NCBI GenBank assembly: GCA_045659025.1
Contig: JAZOWA010000055.1
Coordinates: 1 to 48,753 of the forward strand
Source of the DNA: SIG455 sp045659025
GTDB lineage: Bacteria; Bacillota; Clostridia; UMGS1810
Length of the DNA stretch: 48,753 bases
Direction of reading: 5' to 3'
Positions 8,318 to 15,991 of this stretch are shown here, in pieces. The notes under the pieces are model-generated. The model was not told where the DNA came from, searched no databases, and was given only the letters and a program-made list of their open reading frames with translations. Every line of letters starts with the position of its first letter. Position 1 is the stretch's first letter. The position numbers and the translations under genes were made by a program.

Positions 8318-9088
8318 TCATATATATTTCTTCACGTGGCCGAGGGCCGTCTTTTCCAATCGGGACACCTGCGCCTGAGATATGCCTATCTCTTTTGCCA
8401 CTTCCATCTGTGTCCTGCCCTTGTAAAACCTTAAATTCAATATATGCTTCTCCCTGTCGCCTAATCGCTTGATACCTTCTTTTAAGGAAATCTCCTCCAG
8501 CCAATGCTCGTCCATACTCTTCTCGTCCCGCACCTGATCAATCACGAATATGGCATCACCACCATCGTTGTAAATCGGCTCGTATAAAGACACGGGGTCG
8601 GCAATGGCATCCAACGCCCTCACCACCTGTTCACACTCAACCCCCATAACCTTTGCAATCTCCTCCACCGACGGCTCCCGCTCGTTTTTGGCAGTGAGTT
8701 CCTCATTGATACGGAGCGCCTTGTAGGCAATATCGCGAAGGGAACGGCTCACGCGGATAGAATTATTATCCCTGAGGTAACGCCGTACCTCGCCGATTAT
8801 CATAGGCACAGCATAGGTGGAAAAACGTACGTTATATGAGGGATCGAAATTATCAATGGATTTCATAAGGCCGATACACCCTACCTGAAACAGGTCGTCC
8901 ATATTCTCACCTCTGCCCGAAAACCTCTGTATCACCGACAGCACCAGACGAAGATTACCGCTTACAAACTCCTCTCTGGCACCCTTGTCCCCCTTCTGTA
9001 TCCTCTTAAATAGCTCTTCCTTCTCCTCGTGGCTCAGCACGGGGAGTTTTGATGTGTTGACACCGCATATCTCCACCTTGTTTATCAT
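8318..9088 (-). CDS. sigG: RNA polymerase sporulation sigma factor SigG
   Basis: 256 residues. The N-terminus NKVEICGVNTSKLPVL is diagnostic for sigma G, the late forespore sigma factor. Regions follow in order: 2.1-2.4 (LRLVLSVIQRFSGRGENMDDLFQVG, GLMKSIDNFDPSYNVRFSTYA), 3 (IRVSRSLRDIAYKA) and 4.2 helix-turn-helix (TQMEVAKEIGISQAQVSRLEK near 226-246). The GGGAGG ribosome site (9096-9101) is 7 nt from the ATG but lies inside the 3' arm of a long hairpin. Upstream, on the same strand, is the repressor gene of a phage-like element. The usual spoIIGA-sigE neighbours are not in this window. Confidence 0.96.
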   Translation of the reverse strand: MINKVEICGVNTSKLPVLSHEEKEELFKRIQKGDKGAREEFVSGNLRLVLSVIQRFSGRGENMDDLFQVGCIGLMKSIDNFDPSYNVRFSTYAVPMIIGEVRRYLRDNNSIRVSRSLRDIAYKALRINEELTAKNEREPSVEEIAKVMGVECEQVVRALDAIADPVSLYEPIYNDGGDAIFVIDQVRDEKSMDEHWLEEISLKEGIKRLGDREKHILNLRFYKGRTQMEVAKEIGISQAQVSRLEKTALGHVKKYI

Positions 9089-9089
9089 G

Positions 9090-9144
9090 AAAAAACCTCC
9101 CGGGGAATGAAATTTTCTACAATCTCATTATTCCCTCGGGAGGT
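9090..9144 (-). promoter_or_regulatory. Hairpin that is a likely terminator and hides the sigG ribosome site
   Basis: On the minus strand the arm at 9144-9125 pairs with the arm at 9110-9095 (ACCTCCCG with CGGGAGGT, then GGGAAT/ATTCC and TGA/TCA parts separated by small bulges). T6 follows at 9095-9090. For transcripts from the upstream repressor gene this is an intrinsic terminator. On any transcript that passes it, the 3' arm contains the whole GGGAGG of sigG, so translation would be held down. Leader-structure control of sigG has been described in Bacillus; the link here is inference. Confidence 0.7.
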
Positions 9145-9177
9145 ATTTTTATGCTGTTTGAAAATGTCGCAAAATGT

Positions 9178-9801
9178 CTATTTGCCGTTTCTGCGACGAA
9201 GTTCGGAGAACACGCCGAGAATGCGTACGGGGAGTTGTTCAATCTCCTCGTTGGTGTAAAAAAGTGTGTCGTAGGAAGGGTTGAGAGGCTTGAGCATTAT
9301 ACCGTTCTTCTGCCTTACCACCCTCTTGAAGGTAGCATCACCGCTACCGATAAGTACTGCACAATCCTCGTTGGTTGAGCAGGTTTCCTGCTTTTTCAAT
9401 ATAACCACATCACCGCTATGATACTCAGGATACATACTATTGCCCTTCAGCCTGAGGGCAAAATACTGCTCACCCACACCCACGGCGGACGCAGGCAATT
9501 CCTCATATCCGAGGACGTCCTCCACCGCTTCAACGGGCACACCTGCAGGGATAAGGCCCAGAATCGGCACCTTGACAAAGCTCATAAGAGGTCTTGCGTC
9601 CTCTTCCCTGTCTGTCCAACCCATAATATATCCCGGAGAGCATTTGAGTGCCACCGCCAGTTTCATAACAGTCTCTTTCTTGATGTTGGGAATCTCTCCG
9701 CTTTCGTATCTCTGTATCGTGGCATCACGAAGCCCCACCATTTCGGCAAGTTCTGCCAGGGTGAGACCAAGCTCTTTACGTCTTTTTTTGATGGGAGACA
9801 C
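9178..9801 (-). CDS. CI/LexA-like phage repressor (HTH_XRE plus S24 peptidase)
   Basis: 207 residues. Residues 5-60 are an XRE helix-turn-helix (LTLAELAEMVGLRDATIQRYESG). Residues of about 78-200 are an S24 self-cleavage domain: cleavage bond Ala86-Gly87 in LIPAGVPV, Ser122 in GNSMYPE and Lys159 in TFKRVV. It should bind DNA as a dimer, hold the phage operon off and cleave itself when RecA is activated. The start is a GTG at 9801 with AAGGAG 7 nt upstream; the nearby ATG is out of frame. It is divergent from the structural operon, with operators between them. It reads towards sigG. Confidence 0.92.
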   Translation of the reverse strand: MSPIKKRRKELGLTLAELAEMVGLRDATIQRYESGEIPNIKKETVMKLAVALKCSPGYIMGWTDREEDARPLMSFVKVPILGLIPAGVPVEAVEDVLGYEELPASAVGVGEQYFALRLKGNSMYPEYHSGDVVILKKQETCSTNEDCAVLIGSGDATFKRVVRQKNGIMLKPLNPSYDTLFYTNEEIEQLPVRILGVFSELRRRNGK

Positions 9802-9848
9802 ACCATCACTCCTTCTGAAAACAGTTTCTCAACTATAAATTATCATAC

Positions 9849-9866
9849 AATTACGGAAAAAGCAAG
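9849..9866. promoter_or_regulatory. Weak repressor half-operator near the repressor promoter
   Basis: ATTACGG-AAAAAGCAAG keeps the TTACG half of the operators at 9891 and 9939 but has a poor second half. It lies over the presumed leftward promoter region (minus-strand TATGAT at 9847-9842). Confidence 0.4.
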
Positions 9867-9890
9867 AAAAATTTTTCAACTTTTCAAAAA

Positions 9891-9907
9891 ATTACGTAAA
9901 ACGTATT
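9891..9907. promoter_or_regulatory. Repressor operator 1
   Basis: ATTACGTAAAACGTATT is a near-palindrome with the pattern TACGnAAAnCGTA. It overlaps the -35 box (9906-9911) of the rightward promoter, so bound repressor would block polymerase. Confidence 0.75.
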
Positions 9908-9935
9908 GACTTTTTCAAATCGAATATGCTAATAT
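9906..9935 (+). promoter_or_regulatory. Rightward promoter of the phage-like operon
   Basis: TTGACT (9906-9911), 18 bp, TAATAT (9930-9935), with an extended -10 TG at 9927-9928. The predicted start near 9942 falls inside operator 2. This is the only promoter seen ahead of the structural genes. Confidence 0.75.
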
Positions 9936-9938
9936 GCA

Positions 9939-9955
9939 CTTACGAAAAGCGTAAG
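9939..9955. promoter_or_regulatory. Repressor operator 2
   Basis: CTTACGAAAAGCGTAAG is a palindrome around one centre base pair region (CTTACG.../...CGTAAG). It lies over the predicted transcription start. Its centre is 48 bp from that of operator 1. A further half-site, TTTTCGTAAG, is at 9979-9988. Confidence 0.8.
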
Positions 9956-10071
9956 TTTTTATTTTATGACTATTTCTCTTTTCGTAAGTTTTTCTTCGGC
10001 CGACTTCTTTTTACTTGGATAAACAGCAAGTCGTGCGGTGGATAAAACCCAGGATTTTCACGGAGGACATT

Positions 10072-10332
10072 ATGAGAGACAGAGAGCTTACACCCGACAC
10101 AAAATGGATAATTTGCATGTGGGATATACGGGGCGAGGATATAGAAGAGACCGCGTATCTTATGAAGAGGAGTCTTCGTCAGGTGACGGAGATATTAAAC
10201 GAGTGCAAGGCAGACGGATACTACGACAAGGTGCGACGCCACATTGAGTATTTTGATGCTATGAATGCCAAAGCGGCGATTGAGAGCTTTGCCTCGGCCC
10301 TCAGGGGAGAGAGGGGCTACGACACTATATGA
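10072..10332 (+). CDS. Small HTH-like phage protein, first gene of the operon
   Basis: 86 residues from the ATG at 10072. GGAGG 5 nt upstream makes this better than a TTG at 10015, which has no ribosome site. Residues of about 16-50 (EDIEETAYLMKRSLRQVTEILNECKADGYYDKV) look like a helix-turn-helix. It overlaps the next gene by 4 bp (ATGA). That gene resembles the C-terminal half of a terminase small subunit, so this protein could supply the DNA-recognition half, or be a separate regulator. No firm family was recognised. Confidence 0.6.
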   Translation: MRDRELTPDTKWIICMWDIRGEDIEETAYLMKRSLRQVTEILNECKADGYYDKVRRHIEYFDAMNAKAAIESFASALRGERGYDTI

Positions 10333-10664
10333 AAAATGAGGAAATCATAGAAAGAATCGTGGCCGAGCTTGAGAAAATCGCCTTTGCCGACTATTGCGAG
10401 ATTGCAAAGGAACTTCAGAGCGAGAAGTTTGCTCCCCTTATCCCTCTTCTTGCCGAGGCGGAGGCATACTTTCCTGCGGTGGAGAAGGTGAAATCCGTGA
10501 AAGACGGGATAGAGATAAAGTTTTATGACAAGTTAAAGGCCTTAGAGCTTCTGGGCAAGTATGCCCGGGGAGAAAGCGAGGAAAAGGAAGGAGATTACGA
10601 CAATCTCATTTCCATACTCCAGAGCCGGGCCAACGCCGTATGGGAGGAGGGTGATAGCGATTGA
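10329..10664 (+). CDS. Probable terminase small subunit
   Basis: 111 residues. Residues of about 58-82 (VKDGIEIKFYDKLKALELLGKYARG) match the conserved C-terminal segment of PBSX-type small terminase subunits, which recognise the packaging start and load the large subunit. The usual N-terminal helix-turn-helix is not obvious here; it may reside in the preceding small gene. It sits directly ahead of the large subunit, with the end of its frame overlapping that gene's start. Confidence 0.7.
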   Translation: MKNEEIIERIVAELEKIAFADYCEIAKELQSEKFAPLIPLLAEAEAYFPAVEKVKSVKDGIEIKFYDKLKALELLGKYARGESEEKEGDYDNLISILQSRANAVWEEGDSD

Positions 10665-11892
10665 GTTCAGCGTATTTTCGAACAAGCAGGAGAAGGTGCT
10701 GACCTGGTGGACACCCGCCTCACCCTGCTCCTCAGCCGACGGCATCATCGCCGACGGTGCAGTGCGAAGCGGAAAGACTCTTTGTATGTCTTTGTCCTTC
10801 GTACTGTGGGCAATGAGTTCCTTTGACCGCACCGCCTTTGCCCTGTGCGGCAAGACCGTGGGCTCACTCAAAAGAAACGTGGTTTATCCTCTGCTACCCA
10901 TCCTTCGCAGCCGCGGGTTTGACATAACCGAAAAGATGACGGAGGGCGTGCTTATAATCGCATCAAAAACCAACACCAACAATTTCTATATGTTCGGAGG
11001 CGGAGACGAGTCCGCCAGAGAAAAAATCCAGGGTATGACCTTAGGCGGTGTGTTGTTTGATGAGGCGGCTCTCTTAAAAGAAAGCTTTGTAAATCAGGCG
11101 GTGGCAAGATGCTCGGTGGCGGGGTCTAAATTCTGGTTTAACTGCAACCCCGAGGGGCCTAACCATTGGTTTAAGCGGAGATGGATTGACGGGGACAAGA
11201 ATCTGGTGTATCTCCACTTCACTATGGAGGACAACCTCTCCTTGCCCGAGGAGGTAAAAGAGCGGTACCGCAGGATGTATTCGGGGGTGTTCTACAACCG
11301 ATTCATCCTGGGCAGATGGGTGGCGGCAGAGGGGGTAATCTACGATATGTTTGCCGATAGCCATATCTTCTCCGAGCACCCATTATATGAAAAATACTAT
11401 GTGTCTATCGACTATGGCACCCAGAACCCCTGTGTGTTCATACTGTGGGGACAAAGCGGCGGCAGATGGTATGGAGTGAAGGAGTATTACTGGTGCGGAA
11501 GGGACAGGGGCGTGCAGAAGACCGACGCTTCCTATGCCGAAGACCTCTGTGCCTTCCTCGGCAATATCAACCCCGTTGCCGTGATAGTGGACCCCTCTGC
11601 CTCATCCTTTATCGCAGAAATCAAGGAGCGGGGTTACAGAGTGAAAAAGGCAAAGAACGACGTGGTGGACGGGATTCGCCTTGTGGGGAGGATGCTGTCG
11701 GAGCGGGAGATACTGTTCCACTCATCTATGGAGAACACTCTGCGGGAGTTCTCGTCTTATGTGTGGGATTTGTCCGCCGTGGACAGAGGCGAGGACAAGC
11801 CCCTCAAAGAAGATGACCACGCCATGGACGCCATCAGGTATTTCTGCGCCACGGTGGCGGTGAAGAAATCAAGAGAAAACAAATCAAGATGA
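10651..11892 (+). CDS. Terminase large subunit, PBSX/SPP1-like
   Basis: 413 residues from GTG 10651. The start is not certain: AGGAGG (10645-10650) touches this GTG, while an in-frame ATT at 10660 has ideal spacing but is a rare start. ATPase motifs: Walker A GAVRSGKT (36-43), Walker B VLFDEAAL and the coupling motif NCNPEGPNHWFKRRW. C-terminal nuclease aspartates lie in SIDYGTQNP, VIVDPSASS and EDDHAMDAIRYF. It packages DNA into proheads and cuts it. All catalytic residues are intact, so the packaging motor should work. The stop overlaps the portal start (ATGA). Confidence 0.92.
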   Translation: MIAIEFSVFSNKQEKVLTWWTPASPCSSADGIIADGAVRSGKTLCMSLSFVLWAMSSFDRTAFALCGKTVGSLKRNVVYPLLPILRSRGFDITEKMTEGVLIIASKTNTNNFYMFGGGDESAREKIQGMTLGGVLFDEAALLKESFVNQAVARCSVAGSKFWFNCNPEGPNHWFKRRWIDGDKNLVYLHFTMEDNLSLPEEVKERYRRMYSGVFYNRFILGRWVAAEGVIYDMFADSHIFSEHPLYEKYYVSIDYGTQNPCVFILWGQSGGRWYGVKEYYWCGRDRGVQKTDASYAEDLCAFLGNINPVAVIVDPSASSFIAEIKERGYRVKKAKNDVVDGIRLVGRMLSEREILFHSSMENTLREFSSYVWDLSAVDRGEDKPLKEDDHAMDAIRYFCATVAVKKSRENKSR

Positions 11893-13277
11893 AAGGATGT
11901 GCTTACTTGAACAATCTTTCCTACCCTGTGCAAAAGACCGTCTTATCCGAGATTGACGGTGTGTTTGCCCACAATGTTCTGGCGGATTTGTCGGAGATTA
12001 TCCGTCTTTACAGTTACTATGACGGTACGGGCCAGATGTGGCATACCGAGGAGAATCCCGACTTTGTGCCTACAAAACACATTACCAACCTTATCAAGAA
12101 AATCATCAAGAAGGAAGCACGGTTTATGTTCTCCCGTGCACCCGAGATTACTCTTGAGAACCCCCTCGCACCCGAGGAGGCGAAGGTGATTCAGGACTTT
12201 ATCAGGGAGGTCCTTGCCAAAAACGAGTTTGCAAAAAAACTCACCATGGCAGGACGTGACTGCTTTATCGGCAGACGTGTGGCATTAAAGTTGTGGAGCG
12301 ACGGCGACGGAGTGGAGATAATGTTTCGCCCCTCCTTTGAGTTTATCTATGACACGGAGTTTGACGAGTCGGATAACATCTCGAAGATAGTATTCTTCTA
12401 TGGGCTCAATGATGAGAAGGCAAAGAACGACCAGAGATTCTGGAAGCAGAAGTTTGAACTTTGCGGTGGCAGATGCTATATCACCGAGGCAATCTATGAC
12501 GGCAACGGCAATATTAAAGAGACTATCCACGATTTTGACGATACGGGCCTTGACTTTATCCCTGCCTATATCATCATCAACGACCCCTTAACGGGGGATC
12601 TCAAGGGCGAGAGTGATGTGGCAGAGCTTATAAGCAATCAGGACCGCTACAACAAACTCAAAAGTGATGATGCGGATACGCTGATGTTCCAGATGTTCCC
12701 CATTACAGTTGCCAAGAACACCAGCGGTGAGTGCCTTGACAATATGCGCATTGCACCCAATGCGGTGATTGATTTGCAGACCGACCCCTCATCCGACGGT
12801 GAGGCGGACATTGAGAAACTGGAAAGTTCCTTTGCCTACACCGATGCCTTTGAAAACAGCATCAACAGAGTGAAGAGCGATATGTACGATCTCCTTGATA
12901 TTCCTTACGTCACCACAGAACAGCTCACGGGGGTTATCCAGAGTGGCAAGGCGATGAAGGCGCTCTATTGGGAGCTTATCTGCAAATGTGAAGAAAGATG
13001 GCACACCTGGGACTGCGCTTTGAAATGGCTTGTGGGCGCTCTTATAAAGCTCAACGCCCTCTACGGATACAAGGAATTGCCCCAGGTGGATTTCACCATC
13101 AACATCGAGCATCAGTATCCCATTATGGAGGATGACGAGACGGAAAGACGTCTTGACCTGGAAGAGGTTGTGCAGAACGTACGCAGCAGAAAGGGATATA
13201 TCGAGAAATGGAATATATCCGCAGACGGCGAGGCAGAGATTGATGCCATCGCAGAGGAAACAAATATACTTTCTTAA
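11889..13277 (+). CDS. Portal protein, SPP1 gp6-like
   Basis: 462 residues. Portal traits are the N-terminal NLIKKIIKKEARFMFSRAPEI, the central FIYDTEF and YIIINDP segments, SNQDRYNKLKSDDADTL, and the conserved DIPYVTTEQLTGVIQSGKAMKALYW helix-loop region. It forms the dodecameric ring through which DNA enters and to which the tail attaches. The ATG at 11889 overlaps the terminase stop. A TTG six codons later with AAAGGA upstream could be the real start. No Mu-F-like minor head protein follows, unlike many SPP1 relatives. Confidence 0.88.
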   Translation: MKGCAYLNNLSYPVQKTVLSEIDGVFAHNVLADLSEIIRLYSYYDGTGQMWHTEENPDFVPTKHITNLIKKIIKKEARFMFSRAPEITLENPLAPEEAKVIQDFIREVLAKNEFAKKLTMAGRDCFIGRRVALKLWSDGDGVEIMFRPSFEFIYDTEFDESDNISKIVFFYGLNDEKAKNDQRFWKQKFELCGGRCYITEAIYDGNGNIKETIHDFDDTGLDFIPAYIIINDPLTGDLKGESDVAELISNQDRYNKLKSDDADTLMFQMFPITVAKNTSGECLDNMRIAPNAVIDLQTDPSSDGEADIEKLESSFAYTDAFENSINRVKSDMYDLLDIPYVTTEQLTGVIQSGKAMKALYWELICKCEERWHTWDCALKWLVGALIKLNALYGYKELPQVDFTINIEHQYPIMEDDETERRLDLEEVVQNVRSRKGYIEKWNISADGEAEIDAIAEETNILS

Positions 13278-13383
13278 CCAAATACCGCCTGAGTCGGCGG
13301 AATACAAATAGACGGCTCTGATGACAGGACTTGCTGTCGCAGTATGTACTGCATTAAGGAAAAGAGCATTAAGGGAGGTAACT

Positions 13384-13929
13384 ATGACAGAATTTTTGAA
13401 AGAGATTTTCGGTGACGCCGTTACCGAGGAAGTGCTTGGCAGATTCAAGACAGAGCTTGGCAAAAGATTCGTAGCAAAGAATGACTACAACACAAAGCGT
13501 GATGAGCTTAAAGAGGCCAGAGACGAGATTGAGAGACTGACAGCACACACCGAAAAACTTACAGAACGTGCAAACAGCGCTGACACCCTTGCCAATGAGT
13601 TGGCAGAGCTTCAGGCAAAGTATGATAACCACGTGAATGTGCTAAACGGCGAAATCGCACAAATCCGCCTTGAAGGTGAGATATCTTCCCTCATCCGCAG
13701 GATGGGTGGCAGAAACGAGAAGGCAGTACGTGCCCTTCTGAGCCTTGAAGGCGAAAGCCCCGAAGCACTTGCAAAGGAGCAGATTGCTATGCTTAAAAAG
13801 AGCGATCCATACCTTTTTGATTCCCCGACTCCCGCGGGGGGCAAGGGCAATTTCCCCCGGGGGATGATTGCCACAGATGAGGGGCTTACCTATTCGCAGA
13901 TGATGCAACTTGAAGAAAATCGCATTTGA
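13384..13929 (+). CDS. Capsid scaffold (phage GP20-like)
   Basis: 181 residues from ATG 13384, with GGGAGG directly upstream; an in-frame start at 13321 lacks a ribosome site. It starts MTEFLKEIFGDAV and continues RFVAKNDYNTKRDELKEARDEIERL, a long heptad coiled coil (about 38-105), then a C-terminal tail. This matches the GP20/scaffold family, which guides capsid assembly and then leaves or is degraded. No head protease is encoded, as in SPP1-type heads. It lies just before the capsid gene, as expected. Confidence 0.85.
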   Translation: MTEFLKEIFGDAVTEEVLGRFKTELGKRFVAKNDYNTKRDELKEARDEIERLTAHTEKLTERANSADTLANELAELQAKYDNHVNVLNGEIAQIRLEGEISSLIRRMGGRNEKAVRALLSLEGESPEALAKEQIAMLKKSDPYLFDSPTPAGGKGNFPRGMIATDEGLTYSQMMQLEENRI

Positions 13930-13947
13930 ATCAGGAGGTAAAGCAAA

Positions 13948-14970
13948 ATGGCTAATTTTAATGCAAAGACCTTTAATGGCGAGGTGTTCGGCAAGTATGT
14001 AGACCGAATCCCCAACCTTAAAAGAAACGAACTTATCCACTCAGGCGCACTCCGCCCCAGACCCGACCTCAAGACAATGTTTACTGAGCAGAGTGGCGGA
14101 TTCTATGGCACTGTACCCCTCTTTGCGGTAATCGGCGGTGACGCTGTCAACTACGACGGTTCTACCGATATCTCCGCCAACGAGACAAGCACCTTCTCTC
14201 AGAGCATGGTGGTTGTAGGCCGTGCCAAGGCGTGGGTGGAAAATGATTTCTCTGCCGACATCACAGGCGCAGACTTTATGGACAATGTGGCTGTGCAGGT
14301 GGCAGAGTATTGGGATGGTGTGGACCAGAAGACTATTCTCTCTATCCTCAAGGGTGTATTTGCCATGGCAGATGCCAAGGGTGCAGAGTTCGTAGAAGGT
14401 CACACCTTAGACATCACAGAAGGCGACAATGCCAATGTGGATGCCACCACATTGAACACCGCCATCCAGAAGGCGTGTGGTGACAACAAAGACAAGTTCT
14501 CCCTCGTGTTTATGCACTCAGCGGTAGCGACTAACCTTGAGAACTTAAACCTCATTGACCGTCTCAAATACACAGACGAGAACGGTATCCAGAGAGACCT
14601 CACCCTCGGCTCATGGTGTGGCAGAACAGTGTTTATCGATGACACAATGCCCGTTGATGAAAACGGCAACTACACCACATACATTCTCGGCAACGGCGCC
14701 TTTGAGTATGTGGACGTTGGTGCAACAGTACCCTACGCTATGGACAGAGACGAGGCCAAGAACGGCGGCAGAACTACTCTCTATTCCAGACAGAGAAAGA
14801 TCTTCGCCCCCTACGGCATTAACTTCACAAAGAACGCCATGGCTACTCTTTCTCCCACTACCGCAGAGCTTGAGAACGCTGCCAACTGGGAGCTTGTATC
14901 CAATGCCGACGGCAACGAAGTGATTGACCACAAGGCAATCCCCATGGCAAGAATCATCAGCAAGGGTTGA
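13948..14970 (+). CDS. Major capsid protein (HK97-like fold)
   Basis: 340 residues, starting MANFNAKTFNGEVFGKYVDRIP. Its position between scaffold and connectors, and features such as GRAKAWVENDFSADITGADFMDNVAVQVAEYW, FMHSAVATNLENLNLIDRL and the C-terminal ARIISKG, fit a clostridial prophage major capsid protein. There is no cleavable delta domain, in keeping with a separate scaffold and no protease. AGGAGG lies 9 nt before the ATG. A full-length, undamaged capsid gene argues against recent decay of the element. Confidence 0.87.
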   Translation: MANFNAKTFNGEVFGKYVDRIPNLKRNELIHSGALRPRPDLKTMFTEQSGGFYGTVPLFAVIGGDAVNYDGSTDISANETSTFSQSMVVVGRAKAWVENDFSADITGADFMDNVAVQVAEYWDGVDQKTILSILKGVFAMADAKGAEFVEGHTLDITEGDNANVDATTLNTAIQKACGDNKDKFSLVFMHSAVATNLENLNLIDRLKYTDENGIQRDLTLGSWCGRTVFIDDTMPVDENGNYTTYILGNGAFEYVDVGATVPYAMDRDEAKNGGRTTLYSRQRKIFAPYGINFTKNAMATLSPTTAELENAANWELVSNADGNEVIDHKAIPMARIISKG

Positions 14971-14992
14971 TACGGGTTGGGAGTGATTTATA

Positions 14993-15250
14993 ATGCTTAA
15001 TACTCTCAAAGAAAACCTGCGTGAAGCCGACTACCCCTTCTTTACTGACGAGCAGTTGGAGAGGATGTTGGAAGATTGCGGATATGACGTACGGGAGGCC
15101 TCCTACCGCGCCCTTGTAATCAAGGCGGAGTGTGACGGAGTGAATCTGCCTGATATTGACATCGAGTCGTCCCGCAGATACTGGCTGTCCCTTGCATCCC
15201 TTTACCGCAAAAGTCACACCTGCGGAGCAAGGAGGAGTGGTCTTAAATGA
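14993..15250 (+). CDS. Head-tail connector (gp6-like adaptor)
   Basis: 85 residues. The helical start MLNTLKENLREADYPFFTDEQLERMLEDCGYDVREASYRALVIKAECDGVNLP and the later RRYWLSLASLYR match small phage head-completion adaptors that dock below the portal. Its stop overlaps the start of the next gene by 4 bp (ATGA). Confidence 0.75.
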   Translation: MLNTLKENLREADYPFFTDEQLERMLEDCGYDVREASYRALVIKAECDGVNLPDIDIESSRRYWLSLASLYRKSHTCGARRSGLK

Positions 15251-15624
15251 AGCGAGCCAACACCAAGGAGAGAATCATCCGTTCTCTCAAAAAACATCTG
15301 CTCTTTGTGAAGGCAGAGTTCTACCGACCTGTGACCGATGTGTTCGGTGATACGGTGTCCTTAGAAAGTATGGGCGAGCATGACATCTACTTCTCCCAGC
15401 TTCTGCACCGATACAACCCTTATGTGGATTTAGACATCTCCTCCGACGGTGTCACAAAGAAGCGTAGTACACCTATGGCTCTGCTTGTGGCGGACTCCGC
15501 CCCCGCAAAGCAGGGGGATGTGGTGAAAATTAAAAACCTTGAATACACAGTATGCTACTGTGAAAACATCAAGGATTTCTATTACCTTATCTCCCTGACG
15601 GAAAGGGGTGACGGGGATGATTAA
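15247..15624 (+). CDS. Head closure / minor structural protein
   Basis: 125 residues. It is probably a stopper-type protein by position (second gene after the capsid) and by its small beta-rich C-terminal part (VADSAPAKQGDVVKIKNLEYTVCYCENIKDFYYLISL). The N-terminus is basic and helical (KRANTKERIIRSLKKHLLFVKAEFYRPV). Both ends overlap neighbouring genes, showing tight coupling. No catalytic motif is seen. Confidence 0.65.
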   Translation: MKRANTKERIIRSLKKHLLFVKAEFYRPVTDVFGDTVSLESMGEHDIYFSQLLHRYNPYVDLDISSDGVTKKRSTPMALLVADSAPAKQGDVVKIKNLEYTVCYCENIKDFYYLISLTERGDGDD

Positions 15625-15949
15625 GAAACTTTATCGTCTCCTCAAAGACGGGGGAGTGAATGTCTATCTCCCCGCCAAGAAAGAGGGCAAATGCTCTGCC
15701 CCCTACGCCGTAGTGGACACGAGCAGGGAAGACATCACCGATACGGGCAGGGCCACACAATGCACCTTCACCATATCCCTCTTTGCGCCTCTTAACTCTT
15801 ACGGGGAGTTGGATAATATGCAAAAGACTGTGCTCTCTGCATTAAAGGACACCCCCTTTCGTTTCACCGGCAGTGACACGGAGGAAGCAGGCGGCGAGGT
15901 GGACTCTTATAAAAGAGTGCTCACCTTCCGCTGTATCAGGAAACTTTGA
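15617..15949 (+). CDS. Tail completion / neck protein
   Basis: 110 residues from ATG 15617, with AAAGGGG about 8 nt upstream; a GTG three codons earlier is less likely. The sequence MIKKLYRLLKDGGVNVYLPAKKEGKCSAPYAVVDTS and later GELDNMQKTVLSALKDTPFRFTG resembles the tail-terminator or gp10-like proteins that cap phage tails at the neck. It overlaps the previous gene by 8 bp. Confidence 0.65.
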   Translation: MIKKLYRLLKDGGVNVYLPAKKEGKCSAPYAVVDTSREDITDTGRATQCTFTISLFAPLNSYGELDNMQKTVLSALKDTPFRFTGSDTEEAGGEVDSYKRVLTFRCIRKL

Positions 15950-15991
15950 CATCAATCTTTAGCAAGATAACTTATCGGAAAGGAGAAAGAC

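Noticed and set aside
9127..9154. Sigma F/G-type promoter upstream of sigG (GCATA then GAATAAT)
   Set aside because: The -10 does not fit CATnnTA well, and the start would fall within the hairpin; too weak to call.
10561..10650. N-terminal extension of the large terminase from 10561
   Set aside because: It would overlap the small-subunit gene by 100 bp and adds 30 residues unlike any terminase start; the ribosome site is just before 10651.
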